Below, in pieces: positions 43,342 to 52,958 of a DNA stretch of 64,000 nt. Below the pieces are notes generated by a model. The model was not told the DNA's origin, did no database searches, and saw nothing but the letters and a program-made list of their open reading frames with translations. The position numbers and the translations under genes were made by a program. The stretch lies in contig NZ_FNUD01000002.1 of the NCBI RefSeq assembly GCF_900106095.1, positions 2,191,501 through 2,255,500 on the forward strand, read 5' to 3'. Numbering within the stretch: the stretch's first letter is position 1; each line of letters begins with the position of its first letter. The DNA is from Pseudomonas deceptionensis. GTDB lineage: Bacteria > Pseudomonadota > Gammaproteobacteria > Pseudomonadales > Pseudomonadaceae.

Positions 43342-43932
43342 TTGAATAAAGCCCAATCGCTATCCATGCGCTATGACCCCCGCGAGCTCTCTGATGAGGA
43401 GCTGGTGGCGCGCTCGCATGATGAGTTGTTTCACGTGACGCGTGCTTATGAAGAGCTGATGCGTCGCTATCAGCGAACTTTGTTCAACGTTTGTTCAAGG
43501 TATTTAGGGAACGATCGTGATGCTGATGATGTCTGTCAGGAAGTCATGCTCAAAGTGTTGTACGGTTTGAAGAATTTCGAAGGTAAGTCGAAATTCAAGA
43601 CATGGCTATATAGCATCACTTACAACGAATGCATTACCCAGTATCGGAAGGAACGGCGAAAGCGTCGCTTGATGGACGCATTAAGTATTGATCCCCTCGA
43701 GGAAGCGTCCGAAGAAAAGGCGCCGAAACCTGAGGAAAAGGGCGGACTTGATCGCTGGCTGGTGCATGTGAATCCGATTGATCGGGAAATTCTCGTACTG
43801 CGTTTTGTCGCAGAACTGGAATTTCAGGAAATCGCAGACATAATGCATATGGGTTTGAGCGCGACAAAGATGCGTTACAAGCGTGCTCTAGATAAATTGC
43901 GTGAGAAATTTGCAGGTATTGCTGAAACTTAG
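43342..43932 (+). CDS. sigX: ECF sigma factor SigX
   Basis: A 196-residue ECF sigma factor controlling envelope, fatty-acid and oprF expression in Pseudomonas. Region 2 reads RYQRTLFNVCSRYLGNDRDA and region 4 ELEFQEIADIMHMGLSATKM. A TTG start at 43342 gives the 196-residue length known for this protein; ATG 43366 is the fallback. No linked FecR-type anti-sigma factor is present, which fits regulation through membrane state. Confidence 0.95.
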   Translation: MNKAQSLSMRYDPRELSDEELVARSHDELFHVTRAYEELMRRYQRTLFNVCSRYLGNDRDADDVCQEVMLKVLYGLKNFEGKSKFKTWLYSITYNECITQYRKERRKRRLMDALSIDPLEEASEEKAPKPEEKGGLDRWLVHVNPIDREILVLRFVAELEFQEIADIMHMGLSATKMRYKRALDKLREKFAGIAET

Positions 43933-44038
43933 TTCAGCGCAAATGGCTCTACGTGTAGGTAAGGTCTGATAGACTTGCCGCCGAGTTGTCCCCCGGTATG
44001 TGGGACTGCTTTACAATCACCAGATGGGGATTTAACGG

Positions 44039-45016
44039 ATGAAACTGAAAAACACCTTGGGCATTGCCATTGGTTCCTTTGTAGCCGCAACTTCGTTCGG
44101 TGCCCTGGCACAAGGCCAAGGCGCGGTCGAGGGTGAACTGTTCTACAAAAAACAGTACAACGACAGCGTCAAGCACGTAGAAGACGGTTACAACCCAGGC
44201 GCATCGATCGGTTACTTCCTGACCGACGACGTTTCGTTGAACCTGACCTACGACAAGACTAACCACACCCGTTCGAACGACGGCACTGGCAACCAGAAAA
44301 TCAAAGGCGACAACTTTGGTCTGAACGCTCAGTACCACTTCGGCACCGTAGGCGACGCTCTGCGTCCATACGTTTCCGGCGGTGTTGCTCACAAGAGCAT
44401 GACCAACGTGATCGCAGACGGCCACAGCGGTCGTGACCAGTCGACTTTCCTGACTGCAGGCGCTGGTGTTAAGTGGTACATCACTGACAACCTGTTCGCC
44501 CGTGCAGGCGTTGAAGCTGACTACAAACTGGACAACGGCAAGTGGGACTACGCTCCTACCGTTGGCCTGGGTGTGAACTTCGGCGGCAACGGCGGTAAAG
44601 TCGCTCCTGCTCCAGTTCCAGCTCCAGCACCAATCGCTGAGCCAGAGCCAGAAGCTCCGATCGCTGAAGTTGTTCGCGTTGAACTTGACGTGAAATTCGA
44701 CTTCGACAAATCCAACGTTAAGCCGCAGTACGCAGCTGATATCAACAACGTTGCTGATTTCATGAAGCAGTACCCTGCGACTACCACCACTGTTGCTGGT
44801 TACACTGACAGCGTTGGTACCGATGCCTACAACCAGAAACTGTCGCAGCGTCGTGCTGACGCTGTTCGTGCAGCCCTGGTTAACCAAGGTGTTGCAGCTA
44901 ACCGTGTAGACGCAGTCGGTCACGGTAAAGCTAACCCAGTTGCAAGCAACGCAACTGCAGAAGGCCGTGAATTGAACCGTCGCGTTGAAGCGACCGTTCA
45001 AGCAGAAGCTAAGTAA
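44039..45016 (+). CDS. oprF: Major outer membrane porin OprF
   Basis: OprF links the outer membrane to peptidoglycan and forms a general pore. The 325-residue protein has a signal peptide ending GALAQG, an N-terminal eight-stranded barrel (to about 165), a proline-rich linker (APAPVPAPAPIAEPEPEAP) and a C-terminal OmpA-like domain (DSVGTDAYNQKLSQRRADAV). The protein contains no cysteine, unlike the P. aeruginosa form with four. Codon use is strongly biased, as in highly expressed genes. A stem GTCCC/GGGAC (43988-44006) lies in the leader. Confidence 0.97.
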   Translation: MKLKNTLGIAIGSFVAATSFGALAQGQGAVEGELFYKKQYNDSVKHVEDGYNPGASIGYFLTDDVSLNLTYDKTNHTRSNDGTGNQKIKGDNFGLNAQYHFGTVGDALRPYVSGGVAHKSMTNVIADGHSGRDQSTFLTAGAGVKWYITDNLFARAGVEADYKLDNGKWDYAPTVGLGVNFGGNGGKVAPAPVPAPAPIAEPEPEAPIAEVVRVELDVKFDFDKSNVKPQYAADINNVADFMKQYPATTTTVAGYTDSVGTDAYNQKLSQRRADAVRAALVNQGVAANRVDAVGHGKANPVASNATAEGRELNRRVEATVQAEAK

Positions 45017-45036
45017 TTTTTAGCTAGGCTGTTCAG

Positions 45037-45063
45037 AAAAACCCGGCTTCGGCCGGGTTTTTC
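45037..45063 (+). terminator. Terminator of oprF
   Basis: ACCCGGC, a UUCG tetraloop and GCCGGGT, flanked by an A-run and followed by TTTTTC. A textbook intrinsic terminator. Confidence 0.95.
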
Positions 45064-45137
45064 TTTGCCTGTGATTTAGCAGGCTGCGCGGCTATAATCG
45101 CGCCTTCTTCAAATCACCCTTCGAGTCCAATCAGCCC

Positions 45138-46163
45138 ATGTATAACCTGGCCCGCCAGTTGCTCTTCAAGCTTTCCCCTGAAACCTCTCACGATCTGTCC
45201 CTGGACTTGATCGGTGCGGGCGGCCGTCTGGGGCTCAACGGTTTGTTGTGCAAGGCGCCGGCAAGGTTGCCAGTGACGGTCATGGGGCTCGACTTTCCGA
45301 ACCCGGTCGGGCTGGCCGCAGGTCTGGACAAAAACGGTGCAGCTATTGATGGCTTTGCACAGCTGGGTTTTGGCTTCGTTGAGATCGGCACCGTGACGCC
45401 GCGCCCTCAGCCTGGCAATCCCAAGCCACGTATTTTTCGCTTGCCTGAAGCTCAGGCAATCATCAACCGCATGGGGTTTAACAACCTTGGGGTTGATCAT
45501 TTGCTGACACGGGTTCAGGCGGCCAGGTACACCGGTATCCTGGGGATCAACATCGGCAAGAATTTCGACACGCCGGTTGAGCGCGCGGTCGACGATTACC
45601 TGATCTGCCTGGACAAGGTGTATGAGCACGCCAGCTACGTGACCGTGAACGTGAGTTCACCGAATACGCCTGGTCTGCGCAGTCTGCAATTTGGGGATTC
45701 ACTCAAGCAGTTGCTTGAAGCCCTACAGCTTCGTCAGAACGAGCTGACGCAGCGTCACGGTAAGCGCGTACCGCTGGCGATCAAGATCGCCCCTGACATG
45801 ACTGACGAAGAAACCGTGCTCGTGGCTCAGGCGCTGCTAGAGACGGGTATGGATGCGGTTATCGCAACCAACACCACGTTAAGCCGTGTCGGGGTTGAAG
45901 GTATGGAGCATGGCGATGAAGCGGGTGGCCTGTCGGGCGCTCCGGTGCGCGACAAGAGCACCCATACGGTCAAGGTGCTGGCAGGTGAGCTTGCAGGACG
46001 CATGCCGATCATCGCTGCAGGCGGGATCACCGAAGGCAAGTACGCGGCTGAGAAAATCGCTGCGGGCGCCAGTCTCGTTCAGATCTACTCGGGCTTTATC
46101 TACAAGGGCCCGGCCTTGATTCGCGAGTCGGTCGATGCCATATCTGCGTTAGCCGGTAAATAG
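45138..46163 (+). CDS. pyrD: Dihydroorotate dehydrogenase (quinone), class 2
   Basis: PyrD oxidises dihydroorotate to orotate in pyrimidine synthesis, passing electrons to quinone at the inner membrane. The 341-residue class 2 enzyme has the N-terminal membrane-associating helix ([20 protein letters not shown]), [21 protein letters not shown], the catalytic serine loop [12 protein letters not shown] and the FMN phosphate-binding [12 protein letters not shown] perfect -10 box TATAAT lies at 45093-45098 with a poor -35 box. Confidence 0.97.
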   Translation: MYNLARQLLFKLSPETSHDLSLDLIGAGGRLGLNGLLCKAPARLPVTVMGLDFPNPVGLAAGLDKNGAAIDGFAQLGFGFVEIGTVTPRPQPGNPKPRIFRLPEAQAIINRMGFNNLGVDHLLTRVQAARYTGILGINIGKNFDTPVERAVDDYLICLDKVYEHASYVTVNVSSPNTPGLRSLQFGDSLKQLLEALQLRQNELTQRHGKRVPLAIKIAPDMTDEETVLVAQALLETGMDAVIATNTTLSRVGVEGMEHGDEAGGLSGAPVRDKSTHTVKVLAGELAGRMPIIAAGGITEGKYAAEKIAAGASLVQIYSGFIYKGPALIRESVDAISALAGK

Positions 46164-46175
46164 ACAGGCAATAAA

Positions 46176-46198
46176 AAGGGCTCCCCTAAGGAGCCCTT
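46176..46198 (-). terminator. Terminator of rmf
   Basis: On the minus strand, AAGGGCTCC pairs with GGAGCCCTT around a 5-base loop and is followed by TTTTTAT. It lies 79 bases after the rmf stop. On the plus strand no T-run follows, so it serves rmf mainly, though the hairpin may also protect the pyrD transcript. Confidence 0.85.
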
Positions 46199-46276
46199 GG
46201 GCCGGAGCCCGCCGCCCGGATAGGACGGCATGGTTAAGTCATTGCATATTCGAGGTGATGTCGGTTCTGCCCAGAG

Positions 46277-46492
46277 TTAGCCGACGGCGTGAAGTTCGTT
46301 GAGTCTGTGGATGCCCGCAGTGCCAGTCATACCGTCCCAGTTGTCGCCGCGTCCTTCGCGCCAGCCGTTAATCCAGGCTTGGCGTACCGACGGTAGAGTA
46401 AAAGGGCAAAGCTCGCGGGATTTTCCATGAACACCGTATTGATATCCGCGTAAGAAAGCTTTTTCCAACGGATCACGCTTAAGTCTTCTCAT
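46277..46492 (-). CDS. rmf: Ribosome modulation factor
   Basis: Rmf binds 70S ribosomes in stationary phase and pairs them into inactive 100S dimers. The 71-residue basic protein has the typical start RRLKRDPLEKAFLRGYQYGV and the RQAWINGWREGRGDNW segment. A strong regulatory region is expected upstream (46493-46820). Confidence 0.97.
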   Translation of the reverse strand: MRRLKRDPLEKAFLRGYQYGVHGKSRELCPFTLPSVRQAWINGWREGRGDNWDGMTGTAGIHRLNELHAVG

Positions 46493-47033
46493 AGGGTATT
46501 GCCCTCACTTGTTGACTGTTTTATATAGCGTCGGCCTACCAAAGGCCGGGGCAGAGTGTTCTGCCGTTGGTGTGCTCGCTGCCGGCGTGGCGAGCATTTC
46601 GTTGTTGCCTGTGCGGCGACAACCTGTGTCCAGTTCTAACCAATGCGCCAAGAGGTGTGAATGATCGTTTTGTCATAAGGACGTAACGATAATGGTGTTA
46701 GAGCCATAAGAAAGGTTGTTTCCGGACGCAAGAATACGGCCAAAGCCTGATAGGACGAGTGTTTACAAAGATGATGCGTTTCATTCTCTGCTGCGAATAC
46801 CCGCCCGTTTTGCTGGGGCACTATTCGACGAAGGGTCTGAATATGACCAATTGTTTCTCCATGAATGATCTGCCCCTGCGTCTAAACTCTTCATGCCTCA
46901 GGGCATGACTGATCGCGGGGGTGGAACGGCACAGTTTCGTGCCACACGAGCGCTCTTCAAGAAAAGCGCTTGATTGAAAACGGAGCAGGCAATGCGTTGC
47001 CTGTTCACTGATAGCTAAAAGCTCAGGAATCCC
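46493..47033. other. Divergent rmf/rlmKL intergenic region
   Basis: No gene is seen. Hairpins are CGGCCT/AGGCCG (about 46532-46550), GCTCGC/GCGAGC near 46575-46596, and CAGGCAA-TGCG-TTGCCTG (46986-47003), the last in the rlmKL leader 30 bases before its start. The stretch must hold the growth-phase promoter of rmf. Confidence 0.5.
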
Positions 47034-49304
47034 ATGTCGGATCGTTACGAACTCTTCCTTACCTGCCCTAAAGGCCTTGAAGGCCTGCTCCTCGAAGAGG
47101 CCACCGGCCTTGGCCTTGAGGAAGCTCGCGAGCATACCTCGGCCATTCGTGGCATGGCGGATATGGAAACTGCCTACCGCTTGTGTCTGTGGTCGCGCCT
47201 TGCCAACCGTGTGTTGCTGGTGCTCAAGCGCTTCCCGATGAAAGATGCGGAAGACCTGTACCACGGCGTTCTGGATATTGACTGGCATGACCATATGGTG
47301 CCGGATGGCACGCTGGCTGTTGAGTTCAGCGGCCACGGCTCGGGCATCGACAACACTCACTTTGGCGCCCTGAAAGTAAAAGACGCCATCGTCGACAAGC
47401 TGCGCACGCCGTCTGGCGAGCGTCCGTCCATCGACAAGATCAGCCCTGACATGCGCATCCACCTGCGTCTGGATCGCGGCGAAGCGATTTTGTCCCTGGA
47501 TCTGTCGGGCCACAGCTTGCACCAGCGTGGGTATCGTCTGCAGCAAGGTGCGGCACCGCTGAAGGAAAACCTCGCGGCCGCCATCCTGATTCGTGCGGGC
47601 TGGCCACGTCTGGCTGCCGAAGGCGCAGCCCTCGCTGACCCAATGTGCGGTGTCGGTACGTTCCTGGTCGAAGGTGCGATGATCGCCGCCGACATGGCGC
47701 CGAACCTCAATCGTATTCACTGGGGTTTCGATGCCTGGCTCGGTCACGTACCAGCCATCTGGAAGAAACTTCACGAAGAAGCCACCGAGCGCGCTGAAGC
47801 CGGTATGGCCAAGACGCCGTTGTGGATTCGTGGTTATGAAGCCGACCCGCGTCTGATTCAGCCCGCGCGTAACAACATCGAGCGTGCAGGCCTGAGCCAC
47901 TGGATCAAGATTTATCAGGGCGAAGTCGCGACCTTCGAGCCGCGCCCTGACCAGAACCAGAAAGGCCTGGTGATCTGCAACCCTCCGTACGGCGAGCGTC
48001 TGGGTGATGAGGCGAGCTTGCTCTACCTCTACCAGAACCTTGGCGAGCGACTGCGTCAGGCGTGCTTGAACTGGGAGGCCGCGGTGTTTACCGGTGCCCC
48101 GGATCTGGGCAAGCGCATGGGTATCCGCAGCCACAAGCAGTATTCGTTCTGGAACGGCGCGTTGCCTTGCAAGCTGTTGCTGATCAAGGTTGTGCCGGAT
48201 CAGTTCGTAACAGGCGAGCGTCGTACCCCGGAGCAGCGTCAGATCGATCGTGAGCAGGCCGAGTCGGATCTGCCATCCAACATTGAAGCGCCGGGCAAGT
48301 ACGAGAAGTTCAACAAGAACGGCAACCCGATCAAGCCGGTGCCGGTGGTGATTGAGCAGCCGCGCTTGAGCGAAGGCGGGCAGATGTTTGCCAACCGTCT
48401 GCAAAAGAACGTCAAGGCGCTGGGCAAGTGGGTCAAGCGCGAAGGCATCGATTGCTACCGTGTTTACGATGCCGATATGCCTGAGTACTCGATGGCGATC
48501 GACCTGTACCACGACTGGGTTCACGTCCAGGAATACGTGGCACCGAAGTCCATCGATCCGGAAAAAGCCTCGGCGCGCATGTTCGATGCTCTGGCGGCCA
48601 TTCCGCAGGCGCTGAACATCGACAAGAGCCGCGTGATCGTCAAACGTCGCGAGCGTCAGAGCGGCACCAAGCAGTACGAGCGTCAGAGTGCTCAGGGCAA
48701 GTTCACCGAGGTCAATGAAGGCGGCGTGAAGCTGCTGGTGAACCTCACGGACTACCTGGATACCGGTCTGTTCCTGGACCACCGCCCAATGCGCATGCGC
48801 ATTCAGAAAGAGGCCGCCGGCAAGCGCTTCCTCAACCTGTACTGCTACACCGCCACCGCGAGCGTACATGCGGCCAAGGGCGGCGCGCGCAGCACCACCA
48901 GCGTCGACTTGTCCAAGACCTACCTGGACTGGGCGCGTCGCAACCTGTCCCTCAACGGCTTCTCGGACAAGAACCGTCTGGAGCAGGGCGATGTGATGGT
49001 GTGGCTGGATGCCTGCCGTGAAGAGTACGACCTGATCTTTATCGATCCGCCGACCTTCTCCAACTCCAAGCGCATGGAAGGTATCTTCGATGTGCAGCGC
49101 GATCACGTGCAGTTGCTGGACCTGGCCATGGCGCGTCTGGCGCCGGGTGGGGTTCTGTACTTCTCGAACAACTTCCGTAAATTCATCCTCGATGAAAATC
49201 TGGAAGCGCGTTATGCCGTTGAAGAAATCACCGCCAGCACCATTGATCCGGACTTTGCCCGCAACAGCAAAATCCACCGTGCCTGGAAAATCATGGCCCG
49301 ATAA
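47034..49304 (+). CDS. rlmL: Bifunctional 23S rRNA methyltransferase RlmKL
   Basis: RlmL (N-terminal half) makes m2G2445 and RlmK (C-terminal half) m7G2069 in 23S rRNA. The 756-residue fusion has an N-terminal THUMP domain, a first methyltransferase with MCGVGTFLVEG and the catalytic CNPPYGERL near residue 307, and a second with LNLYCYTATASVHAAKGGA and FIDPPTFSNSKRM near residue 665. AGGA lies before the ATG. A strong terminator follows. Confidence 0.97.
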   Translation: MSDRYELFLTCPKGLEGLLLEEATGLGLEEAREHTSAIRGMADMETAYRLCLWSRLANRVLLVLKRFPMKDAEDLYHGVLDIDWHDHMVPDGTLAVEFSGHGSGIDNTHFGALKVKDAIVDKLRTPSGERPSIDKISPDMRIHLRLDRGEAILSLDLSGHSLHQRGYRLQQGAAPLKENLAAAILIRAGWPRLAAEGAALADPMCGVGTFLVEGAMIAADMAPNLNRIHWGFDAWLGHVPAIWKKLHEEATERAEAGMAKTPLWIRGYEADPRLIQPARNNIERAGLSHWIKIYQGEVATFEPRPDQNQKGLVICNPPYGERLGDEASLLYLYQNLGERLRQACLNWEAAVFTGAPDLGKRMGIRSHKQYSFWNGALPCKLLLIKVVPDQFVTGERRTPEQRQIDREQAESDLPSNIEAPGKYEKFNKNGNPIKPVPVVIEQPRLSEGGQMFANRLQKNVKALGKWVKREGIDCYRVYDADMPEYSMAIDLYHDWVHVQEYVAPKSIDPEKASARMFDALAAIPQALNIDKSRVIVKRRERQSGTKQYERQSAQGKFTEVNEGGVKLLVNLTDYLDTGLFLDHRPMRMRIQKEAAGKRFLNLYCYTATASVHAAKGGARSTTSVDLSKTYLDWARRNLSLNGFSDKNRLEQGDVMVWLDACREEYDLIFIDPPTFSNSKRMEGIFDVQRDHVQLLDLAMARLAPGGVLYFSNNFRKFILDENLEARYAVEEITASTIDPDFARNSKIHRAWKIMAR

Positions 49305-49330
49305 GGTCGTGTAATAAAAGCATGAACCAA

Positions 49331-49366
49331 AAAGCCCCCGATTTTGCGATCGGGGGCTTTTTTTTT
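49331..49366 (+). terminator. Terminator between rlmKL and dacB
   Basis: AAAGCCCCCGAT and ATCGGGGGCTTT form a 12-base stem with a TTTGCG loop followed by a long T-run. An A-run on the other side makes it usable for dacB on the minus strand too. Confidence 0.95.
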
Positions 49367-49386
49367 GCGCGTTTGCGCGAGCCGGA

Positions 49387-50853
49387 TTACTGGGCGATGG
49401 AGACTGAGCTGTTGGCCAGTGGTGGCTGGCGATACAGGTCCAGCAGCACCTGGTCGAGAATCGCGGAAGCGCCCCACGGACGTGAGTCGTTGAGGATGGC
49501 GACCACGGCCCAGGTGTTGCCATTGATATCGCGGCTAAAGCCGGAAATGGCGCGCACGGTGTTCAGGGTGCCGGTCTTGATATGGGCCTGGCCGTTCATG
49601 GCCGTGGTTTTCAGGCGCTTGCGCATGGTGCCGTCTTTACCGGCAATCGGCATGGAGCTGATGAACTCGGCAGCGTAAGGGCTTTTCCAGGCGGCCTGGA
49701 GCATTTGTGCCATTTCACGTGCGCTGACGCGTTCGGCGCGAGACAGGCCGGAACCGTTCTCCATGACCAGGTGCGGCGCGGTGATGCCTTTTTTGGCCAG
49801 CCATTGGCGCACGACACGCTGTGCAGCTTTGGCGTCATCGCCGTCGGCGTCATTGCGGAACTGCGCGCCCAGGCTCAGGAACAGCTGCTGGGCCATGGTG
49901 TTGTTGCTGTACTTGTTAATGTCGCGAATGATTTCTGCCAGGTCCGGCGAGAAGGCTCGTGCGAGCAATTTGGCGTTTTTCGGCACGCTGGCCTGGCGGT
50001 CCTGGCCCTGGATGCTGCCGCCCAGTTCTTTCCAGATGGCGCGCACAGCACCGGCGGTGTAGGTGGCGTGGTCAAGCAGCGACAGGTAGGTCTGGGAGTT
50101 GCAGCCATCGGCCAGTTGCCCGCTGACAGTGACCAGTACCGAGCCGTCTGCTTGCGGTACCGGGTTGTAGCGCACGTCACCGGTGCATTGCTTGGTGTTG
50201 ATGGCCTTGACCTGATTGTCGATCTTGATGCTGGCAATCGGCGGCTCGACCGAGATCAGGACCTTGCCCGCATCGTTGCGCGCCACGAAGCGCAGGGCTT
50301 TGAGGTTGACCATCAGCGAGTCGGGTTTGACCAGGAACGGTTTGTTCTTGTCGTTGCCGTCGTCGTTGAAAGCCGGAAGTTGAGGCTGTTCGAAGAAGTT
50401 GCGATCAAGTACCAGGTCGCCGGTGACCTGTTGCACGCCATTGGCGCGCAGATCGCGCATCAACAGCCAGAGCTTTTCCATGTTGAGCTTGGGATCGCCG
50501 CCGCCCTTGAGGTACAGGTTGCCTTGCAGGATGCCGTTGTTCAGGGTGCCGTCAGTGTAGAACTCGGTTTTCCACTGATGGGTCGGGCCGAGCATTTCCA
50601 GGGCGGCGTAGGTGGTTACCAGCTTCATGGTGGAGGCCGGGTTCATGGAAACGTCGGCATTGAATACGGTCGGAATGCCGGGGCCGGTGAGCGGAATCAG
50701 AACAAGCGACAGCGCATCGTTTTGCAGCTTGTTGGTCTTGAGTGCTTGCTGAACTTTAGGCGACAGGGTGGTATTGACGGGGGCGGCGTTGGCGCCGAAG
50801 GCCAGCGGCAAAAACAGGCTGGCAAGAAGCAGTGGTCGCAAAGATTTGATCAT
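49387..50853 (-). CDS. dacB: D-alanyl-D-alanine carboxypeptidase/endopeptidase (PBP4)
   Basis: DacB trims peptidoglycan stem peptides and cleaves cross-links in the periplasm. The 488-residue protein has a signal peptide (to about ANAA, residue 24) and the three penicillin-binding motifs: SxxK at S74-K77 (STMK), SxN in KYSNNTMAQ and KTG in HIKTGTLN. ATG 50853 begins the signal peptide; the frame extends upstream to 51018 without support. Confidence 0.95.
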   Translation of the reverse strand: MIKSLRPLLLASLFLPLAFGANAAPVNTTLSPKVQQALKTNKLQNDALSLVLIPLTGPGIPTVFNADVSMNPASTMKLVTTYAALEMLGPTHQWKTEFYTDGTLNNGILQGNLYLKGGGDPKLNMEKLWLLMRDLRANGVQQVTGDLVLDRNFFEQPQLPAFNDDGNDKNKPFLVKPDSLMVNLKALRFVARNDAGKVLISVEPPIASIKIDNQVKAINTKQCTGDVRYNPVPQADGSVLVTVSGQLADGCNSQTYLSLLDHATYTAGAVRAIWKELGGSIQGQDRQASVPKNAKLLARAFSPDLAEIIRDINKYSNNTMAQQLFLSLGAQFRNDADGDDAKAAQRVVRQWLAKKGITAPHLVMENGSGLSRAERVSAREMAQMLQAAWKSPYAAEFISSMPIAGKDGTMRKRLKTTAMNGQAHIKTGTLNTVRAISGFSRDINGNTWAVVAILNDSRPWGASAILDQVLLDLYRQPPLANSSVSIAQ

Positions 50854-51086
50854 ATGAAGTAAAACCCTGCAGGCGAGGGAAAAAAATAAGAGGGCATGAT
50901 GAAAAGTTCCCTCATTGGTCTGAAAAGATTCGGCATTATGCCCCAAGCTCAGCGGCCTTGTGCATCCGCCTGTTACAGGGTTTGGCTGATTAAGTATAGA
51001 AAACGATGAACCGTTCACACGGAACCGGGCGCCGGGCGGCTGAAGCTGCTAAAGTGCCGCCCGTTATTACTTAAGAGGATTGTTCA

Positions 51087-51431
51087 ATGGCTACTAATCG
51101 TTCCCAGCGTCTGCGCAAAAAACTGTGCGTTGATGAATTTCAGGAGTTGGGTTTTGAGCTGAACCTGGATTTCAAAGAAGACCTGTCGGAAGAGGCTATC
51201 GATGCATTCCTGGCAGACTTCCTGGCGCAAGCCATGGAAGCTAACGGCCTGGGTTATGTTGGCGGCGACGACTACGGTCTGGTTTGCCTGCAGAAGCGCG
51301 GTTCGGTCAGCGAAGAACAGCGTGCCGCTGTTGAAGCCTGGTTGAAAGCTCGTCCAGAGCTGACCAGCGTTGAAGTTAGCCCGCTGTTGGACGTGTGGTA
51401 CCCGGAAAAGCCAATCAATCCGGTAGCCTGA
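51087..51431 (+). CDS. yggL: YggL-family ribosome-binding protein
   Basis: A 114-residue DUF469 (YggL) protein. It shows MATNRSQRLRKKLCVDEFQE and the conserved LGYVGGDDYGLVCLQKRGSV segment. YggL associates with the 50S ribosomal subunit and is thought to help ribosome biogenesis. AAGAGG lies before the ATG, and a perfect hairpin follows the stop. Confidence 0.93.
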   Translation: MATNRSQRLRKKLCVDEFQELGFELNLDFKEDLSEEAIDAFLADFLAQAMEANGLGYVGGDDYGLVCLQKRGSVSEEQRAAVEAWLKARPELTSVEVSPLLDVWYPEKPINPVA

Positions 51432-51437
51432 CGTCAA

Positions 51438-51469
51438 ATATAAAGGCAGCCCAAGGGCTGCCTTTATAT
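51438..51469. terminator. Perfect hairpin after yggL
   Basis: A 15-base perfect stem ATATAAAGGCAGCCC with a two-base AA loop. The 3' arm ends CCTTTATAT, so the T-run is short, but position and stability favour termination. Confidence 0.8.
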
Positions 51470-51614
51470 GTTTACTGCTGTAATTATCTCGCCCGTCCCG
51501 GGCACTGCATCGACTTCCTTATCTGCCATGCCCGCACTGTGTTGCGTGATTTTCCGTGCGCGGTGAAAAAAAACGCCAGTGATGGCATCAGGCAGGCTGA
51601 GCCTTCGGGCCGCC

Positions 51615-52385
51615 TCAGTCGTAGATGGCCTTTTTCTTCCAGTCCCCATCGACTTCGTCTGTTTTCAAGCCTTCGGTCAATTCGTTGACTTCGTCCGTTG
51701 TCGGCTCAAGTGAACTGAGCACCTGTGCGTTGGCGCGGGCCAGTTGAGCTTCAAAATCCTTGATCTGAGCGTTGTACATGGCCGGGACCGGCTGTTTACG
51801 CAAGTACTGTACGGCGCGCTCATAGGCAAGGCGGGCCTGGCCTGGCTGGTTTTTCTGCAGGGCGAGTTTGCCCAGGTTGTTGAAAAACTCGATATGCAGA
51901 ACGACCAGCAAGTGGCGAATTTCTTTGATCCATTGCTTGGCTTCGTTGGGCTGCAGAAAGCCATCCTTGGTCGCACGTGTAATCTGACCATGCAGCGTTT
52001 CAAGCAAAAAGCGCACGTCTTTGGCCTTGGCCTCGGTCAGCACAGGGTTCGGCGGGTTGTTGACCGGGATCGACTCGCCTTTGGCAATCAGGCCATTGAG
52101 TTCGTCAACTTGTGCTTTCAAGGGCTTGCTGGATTTTTCCAGGAGTAACAGGCGCTGGGTCGCGTTGAGCTCAAGGCGTGTGAGCAGCAGCTTGAGGGCA
52201 GGGGACATCAGTTGGCCCGGAAAGGTCTCGTTTACCTGGCTACAGCGGCGTATGCGGTCGTTGAACTCGACCTTGAGCCGGGCCTTTTCCAGTTTGTTGT
52301 TTTCCACTACATGGTTCATGTAGACGATGGCGATCAATAGTGCGATCACGATGACGACAAGCAGGGCGATCATGGTGGGCGTCAA
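51615..52385 (-). CDS. Membrane-anchored coiled-coil/TPR-like protein of unknown function
   Basis: A 256-residue protein with one N-terminal membrane helix (MIALLVVIVIALLIAIVYMN). A long, charged helical domain follows, including a TPR-like stretch (LGKLALQKNQPGQARLAYERA) and an acidic C-terminus. A TTG start at 52385 is chosen because GAGG lies eight bases upstream; ATG 52373 is in frame. No family function is recognised. It may scaffold a membrane complex on the cytoplasmic side. Confidence 0.75.
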   Translation of the reverse strand: MTPTMIALLVVIVIALLIAIVYMNHVVENNKLEKARLKVEFNDRIRRCSQVNETFPGQLMSPALKLLLTRLELNATQRLLLLEKSSKPLKAQVDELNGLIAKGESIPVNNPPNPVLTEAKAKDVRFLLETLHGQITRATKDGFLQPNEAKQWIKEIRHLLVVLHIEFFNNLGKLALQKNQPGQARLAYERAVQYLRKQPVPAMYNAQIKDFEAQLARANAQVLSSLEPTTDEVNELTEGLKTDEVDGDWKKKAIYD

Positions 52386-52613
52386 CGTTAAAACCTCTTC
52401 TGGGTGTGGGTACGCTGTCTCGGTGGGGTCGAGGTGCCTGACTGTATAGAGGCTGAAAATCGACAAAGCAGCAAACTGCCATCACGAGCTGTGGCAATCA
52501 TAGCGTCTTGTAGGGTGGCGGAATATAGGCGTCAGGAGCTTGGCTCAATCCCCTGTACGTAAATGCCTTAATGGTAGGGAAGTCATTGATTTCAATATAT
52601 TTTCATATTGGGG

Positions 52614-52650
52614 TTGACGACCTTCCAATCCATCCCTAGAATGCGCGCCA
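52614..52650 (+). promoter_or_regulatory. tRNA promoter for the Glu/Gly array
   Basis: TTGACG (52614-52619), a 17-base spacer and TAGAAT (52637-52642), followed by the GCGCGCCA discriminator. An AT-rich stretch just upstream (52585-52610), containing CAATAT/ATATTG, may act as an UP element. TAGAATGCGCGCCA is shared exactly with the Val/Asp promoter. Confidence 0.85.
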
Positions 52651-52703
52651 ATTGCAGCGTAAAGCGAACAGCAAAACGCATGTAACCAGTGAAGTTGTAG
52701 CGT

Positions 52704-52779
52704 GTCCCCTTCGTCTAGTGGCCTAGGACACCGCCCTTTCACGGCGGTAACAGGGGTTCGAGTCCCCTAGGGGACGCCA
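52704..52779 (+). tRNA. tRNA-Glu (anticodon TTC), copy 1
   Basis: A 76-base cloverleaf starting GTCCCCTTCGTCTAGTGG, with anticodon TTC in CCTTTCACGG, a GGTTCGAGTCC T-arm and encoded CCA. Confidence 0.98.
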
Positions 52780-52781
52780 TT

Positions 52782-52857
<76 letters not shown>

Positions 52858-52958
52858 TTTTTAAGCAGCTTCGCTTTCGGGCGGTGCTGAGTGAAAGCCA
52901 AGACACTAACTTTTGTTAATGATCTGGCACTGAAATGTACGTGTACATTTCGGGCAAC

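Noticed and set aside
46821..49523. A 900-codon open frame on the minus strand
   Set aside because: It lies entirely across rlmKL, has no recognisable domain and is a by-product of the high-GC codon bias of the real gene on the other strand.
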